Notes: generated by a model from the sequence alone, not told the origin. Shown: positions 25,562-33,463, counted from the stretch's first letter. The stretch is DNA of 36,394 bases from Lachnospiraceae bacterium (GCA_017476665.1 JAFUZJ010000028.1:1-36394), one strand, 5' to 3'. A program made the numbers and translations.

Positions 25562-25902
25562 TTATTGTAACTCACTGATTAAATAGTTTTTAACATCGGT
25601 GATATGCTGACGGTAATATTTATATGAAGATTCTTCCCATGATAATATACGTCTTGTTTTGCGCTGTAGTTCGGAAAGCAGTTGCTTATTTTTTATGATA
25701 TGTATTTTTTGAGTATAAGTATTTATATATTCACGTTCTATGTATTTATCTGTGATGGGAATAATGTGGAGCGTATATCTTTTTCGGGGTAGCTTAGATA
25801 TTTTACCAATGGTCGCTCCTTGGAGTCATTCCACTGTCCACCATTAGAACGTATGGCATCATAAATATTTTGATTGCCAAAATAGAGACCGTGTTCTATC
25901 AT
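25562..25902 (-). pseudogene. Frame-broken toxin-like gene of a decayed type III toxin-antitoxin-like locus
   Basis: From ATG 25902 (AGGAAA upstream) the minus strand reads MIEHGLYFGNQNIYDAIRSN and on through WNDSKERPLVKYLSYPEKDI, stopping at a TAG after 54 codons. A different frame then continues without break from about LHIIPITDKYIEREY to ILSWEESSYKYYRQHITDVK and a TAA at 25562-25564. The two halves look like the ends of one protein with one or two internal deletions and a frameshift. The combined length of about 120 residues is short for type III toxins (roughly 150-190). From memory the termini resemble short Firmicutes proteins of unproven function. A terminator and an RNA repeat array lie directly upstream. 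Confidence 0.6.
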
Positions 25903-25916
25903 GTATTTTCCTATAT

Positions 25917-25942
25917 AAAAGCCCCATTGAAATCAATGGGGC
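25917..25942 (-). terminator. Terminator between the hairpin array and the broken toxin-like gene
   Basis: On the minus strand GCCCCATTGA, TT, TCAATGGGGC form a perfect 10-bp stem followed by TTTTAT. Read on the plus strand there is no T-run, so it serves minus-strand transcription. It would attenuate read-through from the repeat RNA into the gene. Confidence 0.75.
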
Positions 25943-25944
25943 CT

Positions 25945-26049
25945 GCAATGCATTTTGCCCCGCATTGCGAAGGGTATTTGTCTCATACAATGATAATCTG
26001 CTCATTGTGAAGCATTTTTGAATCGGGCAATGTTTCGCGCCTACATTGC
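25945..26049 (-). ncRNA. Array of three hairpin repeats, putative type III antitoxin RNA
   Basis: Three units on the minus strand have stems GCAATG/CATTGC (26049-26027), ACAATG/CATTGT (26008-25987) and GCAATG/CATTGC (25968-25945), with loops of 11, 10 and 12 nt. Unit starts are 41 and 40 nt apart. The two 18-nt linkers agree at 11 positions and both end in CTTC. The middle stem carries a G-C to A-T compensatory change, which supports RNA structure. A further hairpin AGAAAAC/GTTTTCT (26075-26057) precedes unit 1. Confidence 0.6.
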
Positions 26050-26082
26050 AAAAGGCAGAAAACAATAAGTTTTCTTATTTTT

Positions 26083-26088
26083 ATTATA
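26083..26088 (-). promoter_or_regulatory. -10 element ahead of the hairpin array
   Basis: A perfect TATAAT on the minus strand lies about 34 nt before the first hairpin repeat. No convincing -35 is seen at 17 nt (CATGGT), so strength is uncertain. Confidence 0.45.
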
Positions 26089-26190
26089 CTCCATGCAGTA
26101 AGAATACCATGCTAAATATGCATAAAAATACGACATTATTTTGATGCGTTTATACAAAAGTGATGCACGTGCTTTTGATCATTTCTTTGG

Positions 26191-26219
26191 TTGACGCTCG
26201 GCGTGATGTGTGGTAAGAT
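26191..26219 (+). promoter_or_regulatory. Promoter of the metG T-box transcript
   Basis: TTGACG, a 17-nt spacer and TAAGAT place transcription start near 26226, exactly at the beginning of the T-box leader. Confidence 0.75.
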
Positions 26220-26225
26220 TGACAT

Positions 26226-26551
26226 AATTTCAAGTGAAATGATCAAATGCAATGACGGAGAGAGTACATGGTTTATGAACCATACAGAGAACCTTCCCGT
26301 GGCTGAGAGGAAGGAGGGGATATTCTGTGGAACATGGCTCCCGAGCGGCGCACCGAACTGTTGCTGTGTAAGCGGTGAATGGTAAGGCTGCGACAGGTTC
26401 CGCCTGTTATAGCGGAGAGAGTTATCGGTGGTCATCGATCGACTCTATGAGGCCGGATCTGTGAAGGTCCGGTGAACAGAAGTGGTAACACGGGGAAGAG
26501 CTCGTCTTCTGAAGCATGCGGATAATGCATGTGGAAGGAAGGCGTTTTTTT
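26226..26551 (+). ncRNA. T-box riboswitch, methionine specifier, ahead of metG
   Basis: The leader shows T-box elements in order: Stem I sequences GACGGAGAGAGTAC and a CTTCC...GGAAG arm; a specifier region GAACATGGCTCCCGAG with the Met codon ATG at 26334-26336; and the tRNA-acceptor-binding T-box TGGTAACACGG (26483-26493). It ends in a terminator whose stem pairs CGTCTTC (26503-26509) with GAAGGCG (26538-26544), with an inner GCATGC/GCATGT stem and seven T. Uncharged tRNA-Met should favour the antiterminator and switch metG on. The T-box core differs from the usual TGGNACCGCG. Confidence 0.9.
26503..26551 (+). terminator. Regulated terminator of the metG T-box
   Basis: Stem CGTCTTC/GAAGGCG with an inner GCATGC/GCATGT helix and a T7 run at 26545-26551. 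It competes with the antiterminator formed by the upstream T-box bulge. Confidence 0.8.
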
Positions 26552-26571
26552 ATAGAAGGAGGAGCAGGAAA

Positions 26572-28605
26572 ATGCAGAGCAAAGGAAAGTATTATCTCAC
26601 GACGGCGATCGCCTACACATCGGGCAAACCGCACATCGGCAACAATTACGAGATTGTACTGGCAGACAGCATCTGTCGGTTTAAGAGAAAGGAAGGGTAC
26701 GATGTCTTTTTCCAGACCGGTACGGACGAGCATGGACAAAAGATTGAACTGAAGGCCGAGGAGGCAGGCGTCACGCCCAAGGAGTTTGTGGACAAGGTGG
26801 CGGGAACAATCCGCGGATTATGTGATCTGTTAAATATTTCGTATGACAAATTTATCCGTACCACGGATACGGACCACGAGAAGCAGGTGCAGAAAATTTT
26901 TAAGCGCCTGTATGATCAGGGCGATATTTATAAAGGCGCCTATGAGGGATTGTACTGCACGCCCTGTGAGTCCTTCTGGACAGAGTCCCAGCTGGTGGAC
27001 GGCAAGTGCCCGGATTGCGGCAGGGAGGTGAAGCCGGCCAAGGAGGAAGCGTATTTCTTCCGTATGAGCAAATATGCGGACAGACTGATCAAGCATATCA
27101 ACGAGCACCCGGAGTTCATTCAGCCCGTATCCCGGAAGAATGAGATGATGAACAATTTCCTGTTGCCGGGACTGCAGGATCTGTGTGTGTCCAGAACTTC
27201 CTTCAAGTGGGGTATTCCGGTGGATTTTGATGACAAGCATGTCGTTTATGTGTGGCTGGATGCGCTGACCAACTATATCACCGGTATCGGATACGATGCG
27301 GACGGCAACAGCAGCGAGCAGTACAAAAAGCTGTGGCCCGCAGATCTGCACCTGATCGGTAAGGATATCATCCGCTTCCATACAATCTATTGGCCAATCT
27401 TTTTGATGGCGCTGGGTGAGCCGCTGCCGAAGCAGGTATTCGGACATCCCTGGCTGCTGACGGGAACCAACAAGATGAGCAAATCCAGAGGCAATGTGAT
27501 CTATGCGGACGATCTGGTGGACTTTTTCGGCGTGGATGTGGTGCGTTATTATGTACTGCATGAGATGCCTTATGAAAATGACGGCAATATCACATGGGAG
27601 CTGATCGCGGAGCGGACCAATTCCGATCTGGCAAATACTCTGGGCAATCTGGTAAACCGCACGATCTCCATGAGCAACAAGTATTTCGGTGGCGTGGTGG
27701 AGAATAAAAATGCCCAGTTGACACCGGAGGACGGAGTGATCGATGTGGATCTGAAAAAGACGATCACGGAGACTTACGCAAAGGTTGTGGACAAGATGTC
27801 TACCCACAGGGTTGCGGACGCATTGACGGAGATCTTCGGCATCTTCAAGCGCTGCAACAAATATATTGACGAGACGGAGCCCTGGGTATTGGCGAAGGAC
27901 GAGGCAAAGAAGGACAGATTGGCCACCGTGCTCTACAATCTGGTGGAGGGGATCGTGATCGGTGCGTCCCTGCTGGAGCCTTATATGCCCGCAACAGCGG
28001 AGAAGATCGCAAAGCAGTTGAATACTTCCCTGCGTGACTTTGACAAGCTGGAGAAGTTCGGATTGTATGAGAGTGGTACAAAAGTGACAGATGCGCCGGA
28101 AATTCTTTTTGCAAGACTGGATATGAAAGAGGTACAGGCGAAAGAGGAGGAGATCGCGGCAGCACAGATCGCAGCGGCACAGGCAGCAGGCAGCGGGGCA
28201 GACGGCGCGGCGGGCGAGTCCGGTAAGGATTCTGTCTCGGAAGGAAGTGACAATAATGTCATAGATCTTGAGCCCAAAGCGGAGATCACCTATGATGATT
28301 TTGCCAAGATGCAGTTCCAGGTGGGAGAGATCATCGCCTGTGAGGCGGTGCCCAAGTCGAAGAAGCTGCTCTGCAGCCAGGTGAAGATCGGCAGCCAGGT
28401 GAAGCAGATCGTGTCCGGCATCAAGGCGCATTACAGCCCGGAGGAGATGGTGGGCAAAAAGGTGATGGTACTGGTGAACTTAAAGCCAGCCACGATGGCC
28501 GGTGTGGTGTCCGAGGGTATGCTTCTGTGCGCCGAGGACGCGGAAGGTAATCTGGCTCTGATGACACCGGAGAAGACAATGCCTGCGGGAGCGGAAATCT
28601 GCTGA
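26572..28605 (+). CDS. metG: Methionyl-tRNA synthetase
   Basis: A 677-residue class I synthetase. It has the HIGH-type motif HIGN (21-24), a zinc knuckle with Cys129, Cys132, Cys146 and Cys149, and KMSKS at 301-305. After an Ala/Gly-rich linker (about 525-560), a C-terminal tRNA-binding OB domain (YDDFAKMQFQVGEIIACEAV...) provides dimerisation and tRNA docking. ATG 26572 follows AGAAGGAGGAGC just after the T-box terminator; the longer in-frame reading upstream lies inside the riboswitch. In B. subtilis metS lies close to the yaaT-yabC cluster, whereas here it is about 16 kb away. Confidence 0.97.
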   Translation: MQSKGKYYLTTAIAYTSGKPHIGNNYEIVLADSICRFKRKEGYDVFFQTGTDEHGQKIELKAEEAGVTPKEFVDKVAGTIRGLCDLLNISYDKFIRTTDTDHEKQVQKIFKRLYDQGDIYKGAYEGLYCTPCESFWTESQLVDGKCPDCGREVKPAKEEAYFFRMSKYADRLIKHINEHPEFIQPVSRKNEMMNNFLLPGLQDLCVSRTSFKWGIPVDFDDKHVVYVWLDALTNYITGIGYDADGNSSEQYKKLWPADLHLIGKDIIRFHTIYWPIFLMALGEPLPKQVFGHPWLLTGTNKMSKSRGNVIYADDLVDFFGVDVVRYYVLHEMPYENDGNITWELIAERTNSDLANTLGNLVNRTISMSNKYFGGVVENKNAQLTPEDGVIDVDLKKTITETYAKVVDKMSTHRVADALTEIFGIFKRCNKYIDETEPWVLAKDEAKKDRLATVLYNLVEGIVIGASLLEPYMPATAEKIAKQLNTSLRDFDKLEKFGLYESGTKVTDAPEILFARLDMKEVQAKEEEIAAAQIAAAQAAGSGADGAAGESGKDSVSEGSDNNVIDLEPKAEITYDDFAKMQFQVGEIIACEAVPKSKKLLCSQVKIGSQVKQIVSGIKAHYSPEEMVGKKVMVLVNLKPATMAGVVSEGMLLCAEDAEGNLALMTPEKTMPAGAEIC

Positions 28606-28630
28606 TCCGGGGTTGAAAAAGGGGTTACGT

Positions 28631-29593
28631 ATGAAGAAGACGACATTTTATTTTGATTCCAGAGACGGCGAGAGCAAGATTTATGCGGTTCGTTATGAGC
28701 CGGAGGAGGACAGACTGCAGGACGGGAAACCTGTGGCCGTTCTCCAGATCATACACGGGATGGCCGAGTATACGGAGCGCTATGAGGAAACGGCGAAATT
28801 CTTTACGGACAGAGGGTTTGTGGTTACCGGGGAGGATCATCTGGGGCATGGAAAGTCTGTGCCGGAGGGAGGAACTTACGGATATTTCTGCAAACAGGAC
28901 CCCGCTACGGTCGTTGTGCGGGATGCGCATCGGCTGAAAAAAATGACGCAGGCGCTCTACCCGGGAGTTCCTTATTTTATCCTGGGGCACAGTATGGGGT
29001 CGTTTATCCTGCGCAATTATATCTGCCGATACGGAACCGGTATTCAGGGCGCCATCGTCATGGGAACCGGAATGCCGCCTGCCGCTGCAATCTCGGGAGG
29101 AAAGGCGCTCTGTGCGCAGCAGAAGCTGTTACATGGTGACAAATATGTCAGTAAAATGCTGTACAAAATGGCGTTTGCGGCATATAATGCAAGGATCCCG
29201 GATGCCGGGTCGGATTATGACTGGGTGAGCAGAAATCAGGAAAATGTGGATGCCTATATCAAGGATCCGCTGTGCGGATTTGTATTTACCGTAAACGGGT
29301 TTCAGACTTTATTTGACCTGATCTCGCGGATGGGGGACAGCGAGAATCTGAAAAAGATTCCCAAGGAACTGCCGCTGTTTTTACTGTCCGGAAATGAGGA
29401 CCCGGTGGGCGAGTACGGGGACGGTGTGAAGCGTGTGTTTGATTCGCTGGAAGATCTGGGTCTGGAACATGTCATGCTGAAACTTTATGCGGGTGACCGG
29501 CACGAGATCCTAAATGAGGCGGACGGGGAGCAGGTGCGGAAGGATATCTATAATTGGATCCTGCCGAAACTGAACCGGGATGCCGTGGGATGA
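28631..29593 (+). CDS. Alpha/beta hydrolase (serine aminopeptidase S33 / monoacylglycerol-lipase-like)
   Basis: A 320-residue cytosolic alpha/beta hydrolase. It has the oxyanion segment IIHGMAEYTERYEE, the DHLGHGKS strand, the nucleophile elbow GHSMGS, a late Asp in LSGNEDPVGEYG and a catalytic His in AGDRHEILNE, so the Ser-Asp-His triad is intact. Family members cleave lysophospholipids, monoglycerides or other esters; the substrate is open. ATG 28631 is 25 bp after metG; a TTG at 28613 is in frame but less likely. Confidence 0.9.
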   Translation: MKKTTFYFDSRDGESKIYAVRYEPEEDRLQDGKPVAVLQIIHGMAEYTERYEETAKFFTDRGFVVTGEDHLGHGKSVPEGGTYGYFCKQDPATVVVRDAHRLKKMTQALYPGVPYFILGHSMGSFILRNYICRYGTGIQGAIVMGTGMPPAAAISGGKALCAQQKLLHGDKYVSKMLYKMAFAAYNARIPDAGSDYDWVSRNQENVDAYIKDPLCGFVFTVNGFQTLFDLISRMGDSENLKKIPKELPLFLLSGNEDPVGEYGDGVKRVFDSLEDLGLEHVMLKLYAGDRHEILNEADGEQVRKDIYNWILPKLNRDAVG

Positions 29594-29647
29594 GATTTTA
29601 TCCATGATCGGCACGGGAGCATGGGTGGCAGCAAGGGAGCGATAAGT

Positions 29648-30139
29648 ATGGATCAAAGTGTATTTCCCTATAGGATCCGATGGGCCAGGGTAGAGGACTG
29701 GGAGCCGATGATGAAGATGGTCTGGCGTACTTTTCTGCGATTTGAGGCGAAGGATTATTCGGACGAGGGAATCCGTAGTTTTCTGGACTTTATTACGGAT
29801 GAAAAATTGTTTCACTCCTTTCTGCGGGGTGATTACCAGGTGATGGTGGCGATGGACGATAAGCAGATCGTGGGCATGGCTTCGGTGCGAAACCGCAATC
29901 ATCTCTCGCTTCTGTTTGTGGATGAGCCGTATCACCGCCGGGGGATCGGCAGGGAACTGCTGAACCGGTTTTGCGAATATCTGCAAAAAGAAGAAGGCGA
30001 GCCGTATATGTCGGTCAAAGCGGCGCCCTATGCGGTAAAGTTTTATCAGAAGCTTGGATTTTGGGCGGTCAGTCCGGAAGAGGAAGTGGGAGGCATCCGC
30101 GTGACTTCCATGGAAAAGCATTTTAAGAAGACAGTTTAA
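29648..30139 (+). CDS. GNAT family N-acetyltransferase
   Basis: A 163-residue GNAT fold with the acetyl-CoA pyrophosphate loop in HRRGIGRELLNRF and a C-terminal APYAVKFYQKLGFW strand-helix typical of the family. The acceptor substrate is not predictable. ATG 29648 has GGGAG at a suitable distance; an in-frame ATG at 29621 lacks one. It follows the hydrolase by 54 bp and is probably in the metG transcript. Confidence 0.9.
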   Translation: MDQSVFPYRIRWARVEDWEPMMKMVWRTFLRFEAKDYSDEGIRSFLDFITDEKLFHSFLRGDYQVMVAMDDKQIVGMASVRNRNHLSLLFVDEPYHRRGIGRELLNRFCEYLQKEEGEPYMSVKAAPYAVKFYQKLGFWAVSPEEEVGGIRVTSMEKHFKKTV

Positions 30140-30169
30140 AGAACAGAAAAGCAAAAAGAGGTGCAGATT

Positions 30170-30958
30170 ATGAAAATTTTTGATATAGACGGGCCTGTAG
30201 TCCAGTTTTTGAGTAAAGTGGCCGATCTGATGTGGCTGAATATCCTGGCAATCGTATGCTGTATTCCGGTGATCACGATCGGAGCGTCGCTCACAGCCTT
30301 GAATTATATGGCTCTGAAGATTGTGCGTAATGAGGAAAGTTATATTACCAAGGGATTTTTTAAGGCATTCAAGGAGAATTTCAAGCAGTCCACCGCGATA
30401 TGGCTGATCTTTATGGTGGTGTTCGGGGTGATCTATGCCGATTACCGTATTGTGCTCACCACCGATATCCAGATCAATAAAGTGGTTAAAGCCCTGATTG
30501 TGATGATCGCGGCGCTGTCCATATTCACGTTTATGTATGTATTTCCGCTGCAGAGCAAGTTCTCCAACACGGTAAAAAAGACGATACAGAATGCATTTTT
30601 TCTGAGTATCATGCAGTGGCCCAAGACCCTGCTGATGATCGTCCTCTACCTTTTGCCGTATGCGTTGTTTTATATATTTCCGGGCCTGATCCCGCTGGTT
30701 TTGGTATTCTGCCTGTCGGTTCCGGCAATCCTGTCAGCCAGACTGAACAATAAATTTTTCCGGAAAATGGAAGATCAGATTCTGTCTCAGGGTGCAGGGG
30801 AGCAGGGCGCTGATGACACAGACAATGACGCGGAGGGTGACGCTGACGGCGGAACGGAAAATGGCATAGACAGCGAAGGCGAGACGGAGTCTGTGGTGAC
30901 AGAGACAGTGGCAGAAACAGTGACAGAAACGTCAGAAGTCAATAGTCAAAATGACTAG
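30170..30958 (+). CDS. YesL family (DUF624) membrane protein with acidic tail
   Basis: A 262-residue protein with a five-to-six helix YesL core: FLSKVADLMWLNILAIVCCIPVITIGASLTALNYMALK, then AFKENFKQSTAIWLIFMVVFG and SIMQWPKTLLMIVLYLLPYALFYIFPGL. A 55-residue C-terminal tail is rich in Glu, Asp, Gly and Thr (GTENGIDSEGETES, then TETVAETVTETSE). YesL proteins are often linked to sugar ABC transporters, and a sugar ABC ATPase gene follows. The role of the tail is unknown. ATG 30170 follows AAGAGGTG; a GTG at 30161 lies within that site. Confidence 0.88.
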   Translation: MKIFDIDGPVVQFLSKVADLMWLNILAIVCCIPVITIGASLTALNYMALKIVRNEESYITKGFFKAFKENFKQSTAIWLIFMVVFGVIYADYRIVLTTDIQINKVVKALIVMIAALSIFTFMYVFPLQSKFSNTVKKTIQNAFFLSIMQWPKTLLMIVLYLLPYALFYIFPGLIPLVLVFCLSVPAILSARLNNKFFRKMEDQILSQGAGEQGADDTDNDAEGDADGGTENGIDSEGETESVVTETVAETVTETSEVNSQND

Positions 30959-30970
30959 GGAAGCAGCAAT

Positions 30971-31015
30971 AAGTTGTACAACTTGACTAAAATGCATGAA
31001 ATGAACTAATTTCAT
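30971..31015. promoter_or_regulatory. Two palindromes upstream of the sugar ABC ATPase gene
   Basis: AAGTTGTACAACTT (30971-30984) is a perfect 14-bp palindrome. Twelve bases on, ATGAAAT-6-ATTTCAT (30996-31015) is a perfect 7-6-7 inverted repeat. Neither has a T-run, so operators are more likely than terminators. The putative -10 TATACT of the next gene is at 31085-31090. Confidence 0.45.
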
Positions 31016-31136
31016 AAGCAAAATTTACAATATCGTCCAAAATATTTGTGAAAAACTTGTATGGAAATCAAACGGTATTTTCGATATACTTTTCTTTGTG
31101 AGAAGTGTAACTTACACATGAAAGGAGTATATACCA

Positions 31137-32249
31137 ATGGCTAGTTTATCTTTAAAGAATGTATGTAAGGTATATCCTAACGGATTTGAGGCCGTTAAGG
31201 ACTTTAACCTGGAGATCGCAGATCAGGAGTTTATCATTTTCGTAGGACCTTCCGGATGCGGTAAGTCCACCACCCTTCGTATGATCGCCGGCTTGGAGGA
31301 TATTTCTTCCGGTGAGCTGAAGATCGGGGACAGAGTTGTAAACGATGTAGAGCCTAAGGACAGAGATATCGCAATGGTATTCCAGAACTACGCTCTGTAT
31401 CCTCATATGTCCGTATATGACAATATGGCATTTGGTCTGAAACTGAGAAAGGTTCCCAAGGATCAGATCGATAAGATGGTAAAAGAGGCAGCTAAGGTGC
31501 TTGACCTTACCCCGCTGCTTGATCGTAAGCCGAAGGCTTTGTCCGGTGGTCAGAGACAGCGTGTAGCTATGGGACGTGCAATCGTACGTAATCCTAAGGT
31601 GTTCCTGATGGATGAGCCTTTGTCCAACCTGGATGCAAAGCTGCGTGTACAGATGAGAATCGAGATCGCTAAGCTGCATCAGAGACTGGGCACCACTATC
31701 ATCTACGTAACACATGACCAGACCGAGGCTATGACTCTGGGTACCAGAATCGTAGTTATGAAGGACGGCGTTGTTCAGCAGGTTGATACCCCTCAGAATC
31801 TGTATGACAGACCTCAGAACCTGTTCGTTGCAGGATTCATGGGATCTCCTCAGATGAACTTCCTGGATGCAGTTGTAAGCATCAGCGGTGATACCGCATA
31901 CTTAAACATCGCAGGCAAGGCAATTCCTCTTCCTGCAGCGAAGTCCAAGAAGCTGATCGACGGCGGTTATGACGGAAAGATGGTTACTTTCGGTATCCGT
32001 CCTGAAGATGTATATGATTCCGAGATGTTTATCGAGGCATCTCCTAACAGCGTATTTGAGTCTACTATCAAGGTTTACGAGTTGCTTGGTGCTGAAGTAT
32101 ATCTGTACTTTGACCTCGACGAGTTCCCTATCACTGCAAGAGTAGATTCTCGTACCAATTCAAGACCTGGCGATACTGTTAAGTTTGCTCTGGATACTGA
32201 GAAGATTCATGTATTCGACAAAGAGACCGAGCAGGTTATCACCAACTAG
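31137..32249 (+). CDS. Carbohydrate ABC transporter ATP-binding protein (MsmK/UgpC type)
   Basis: A 370-residue ATPase with Walker A GPSGCGKST, Q-loop VFQNYALYPHMSV, signature LSGGQRQR, Walker B VFLMDEPLSNLDA, switch His in VTHDQTEAM and a C-terminal MalK-type regulatory domain (GFMGSPQMNFLD, GIRPEDV). No permease or binding protein is adjacent. This fits a stand-alone multi-use ATPase that serves several sugar importers, as MsmK does in streptococci. Codon choice is strongly biased (CGT, GGT, CCT, GTA), unlike its neighbours, and points to high expression. It ends in a strong terminator. Confidence 0.93.
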   Translation: MASLSLKNVCKVYPNGFEAVKDFNLEIADQEFIIFVGPSGCGKSTTLRMIAGLEDISSGELKIGDRVVNDVEPKDRDIAMVFQNYALYPHMSVYDNMAFGLKLRKVPKDQIDKMVKEAAKVLDLTPLLDRKPKALSGGQRQRVAMGRAIVRNPKVFLMDEPLSNLDAKLRVQMRIEIAKLHQRLGTTIIYVTHDQTEAMTLGTRIVVMKDGVVQQVDTPQNLYDRPQNLFVAGFMGSPQMNFLDAVVSISGDTAYLNIAGKAIPLPAAKSKKLIDGGYDGKMVTFGIRPEDVYDSEMFIEASPNSVFESTIKVYELLGAEVYLYFDLDEFPITARVDSRTNSRPGDTVKFALDTEKIHVFDKETEQVITN

Positions 32250-32262
32250 TTTGAAACAGTTT

Positions 32263-32293
32263 GAGGGTGCCGGAGACGGCGCCCTCTTTTTTT
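32263..32293 (+). terminator. Terminator of the sugar ABC ATPase gene
   Basis: GAGGGTGCC and GGCGCCCTC pair around GGAGAC (one G-U pair), followed by seven T. The next gene's AAGGAG ribosome site starts right after the T-run. Confidence 0.92.
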
Positions 32294-32304
32294 AAGGAGT
32301 AAAT

Positions 32305-33405
32305 ATGATTTCAAACCAGATCATTCAAACCAGTATTGATGAATTGAAAGCCATCACGAAAGTAGATCTGTGTGTGTACGAACCTTCCGGAATGATGGTT
32401 GCGAGAACGGCGGAAAATGCGGATATCACCAGTCAGATGGTGAGCAGTTTTGCGGCTTCACCGGCGGACAGCCAGGTGATCGGCAACAATCATCTCATGA
32501 AGATTTATGAGGATGATGAGCTGCTTTATGTGATCGTTTCCAGGGGAAACAGTGATGATGCCTATATGATCGGCAGAATTGCCGTTTGTCACCTGCAGAA
32601 TCTGGCGATTGCTTACAAAGAGCGATACGACCGGAATAATTTCTTCCAGAATTTGCTTTTGGACAATCTGCTTCTGGTGGATATCCATAATCGTGCAAGA
32701 AAATTACATGTGGAAGTGAAACAGCCCAGAGCGGTCTTTCTGATTGAGACGGTGCGTGCGAAACAGGAAAAGCAGGAACGGGACAATATCGTGTTGGAAT
32801 TGCTTGGAGGGATGTATTCTTCTCAGACAGGGGATTATGTGACTTCGGTGGACGAAAAGAACGTGATCCTGGTGAAATCTGTGGCGGAAAACGGAAATCC
32901 GGAGGCATTGGAGCACATTGCCAATACCATTGTTGATATGATGAATACCGAGGCCATGCTGAATGTGAGGGTTTCCTATGGAACCGTGGTTCAGGAACTG
33001 AAGGATGTCTCCAAATCCTATAAGGAAGCGCAGATGGCAATGGATGTGGGCAAGATCTTCTACGCCGAGAGAAACGTGGCGGCATACAGCGCTTTGGGAA
33101 TCGGCAGACTGATCTATCAGCTTCCAGTCAACCTGTGCAAGATTTTCATTGAGGAGATTTTCGGCGATAATGTGCCGGAGGAGCTGGACGAGGAAACGCT
33201 GAATACGTTGGATAAATTCTTTGAAAACAATCTGAATGTATCCGAAACCTCCAGACAGCTTTTTGTGCACCGAAATACGCTGGTCTACCGGTTGGAGAAG
33301 ATCCAGAAAAGTACCGGATTGGACGTGCGCTGTTTTGACGATGCGCTGACCTTTAAGATAGCCCTGATGGTTGTAAATTATATGAAATATCTGGAAAATC
33401 GCTGA
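32305..33405 (+). CDS. PucR/CdaR-type transcriptional regulator
   Basis: A 366-residue protein. The N-terminal sensory part begins ISNQIIQTSIDELKAITKVDLCVYEPSGMM. A GGDEF-like middle domain includes VRVSYGTVVQELKDVSKSYKEAQMAMDVG. It ends in the PucR-type helix-turn-helix: LDKFFENNLNVSETSRQLFVHRNTLVYRLEKIQKSTGLD. Such regulators respond to sugar diacids, purines or other metabolites. Its place immediately behind the sugar ABC ATPase terminator suggests a link to carbohydrate use, as an inference. ATG 32305 follows AAGGAG by 6 nt. Confidence 0.9.
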   Translation: MISNQIIQTSIDELKAITKVDLCVYEPSGMMVARTAENADITSQMVSSFAASPADSQVIGNNHLMKIYEDDELLYVIVSRGNSDDAYMIGRIAVCHLQNLAIAYKERYDRNNFFQNLLLDNLLLVDIHNRARKLHVEVKQPRAVFLIETVRAKQEKQERDNIVLELLGGMYSSQTGDYVTSVDEKNVILVKSVAENGNPEALEHIANTIVDMMNTEAMLNVRVSYGTVVQELKDVSKSYKEAQMAMDVGKIFYAERNVAAYSALGIGRLIYQLPVNLCKIFIEEIFGDNVPEELDEETLNTLDKFFENNLNVSETSRQLFVHRNTLVYRLEKIQKSTGLDVRCFDDALTFKIALMVVNYMKYLENR

Positions 33406-33417
33406 ATAAAATGAGTT

Positions 33418-33463
33418 CCCCCCGCATATCTATTTATAAATATGGTGTGCGGGGGGATTTTTA
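33418..33463 (+). terminator. Terminator after the PucR-type regulator
   Basis: CCCCCCGCA (33418-33426) pairs perfectly with TGCGGGGGG (33448-33456), followed by ATTTTTAT. It lies 12 bp after the regulator stop and shows that the in-frame ATG at 33411 is not the start of the next gene. Confidence 0.85.

Noticed and set aside
25945-26049. CRISPR array
   Set aside because: Only three diverged units, the conservation is in paired stems rather than a fixed repeat, and there are no cas genes.
25859-26065. 68-codon minus-strand frame over the hairpin repeats
   Set aside because: It reads through the terminator and repeat stems; the stem structure, spacing and compensatory change explain the sequence better than a protein.
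26482-26571. N-terminal extension of MetG
   Set aside because: It lies inside the T-box terminator and lacks conserved synthetase sequence.
26830-28431. 533-codon open frame antisense to metG
   Set aside because: It exactly mirrors a conserved synthetase, has no ribosome site, and its composition is that of a reverse-frame shadow.
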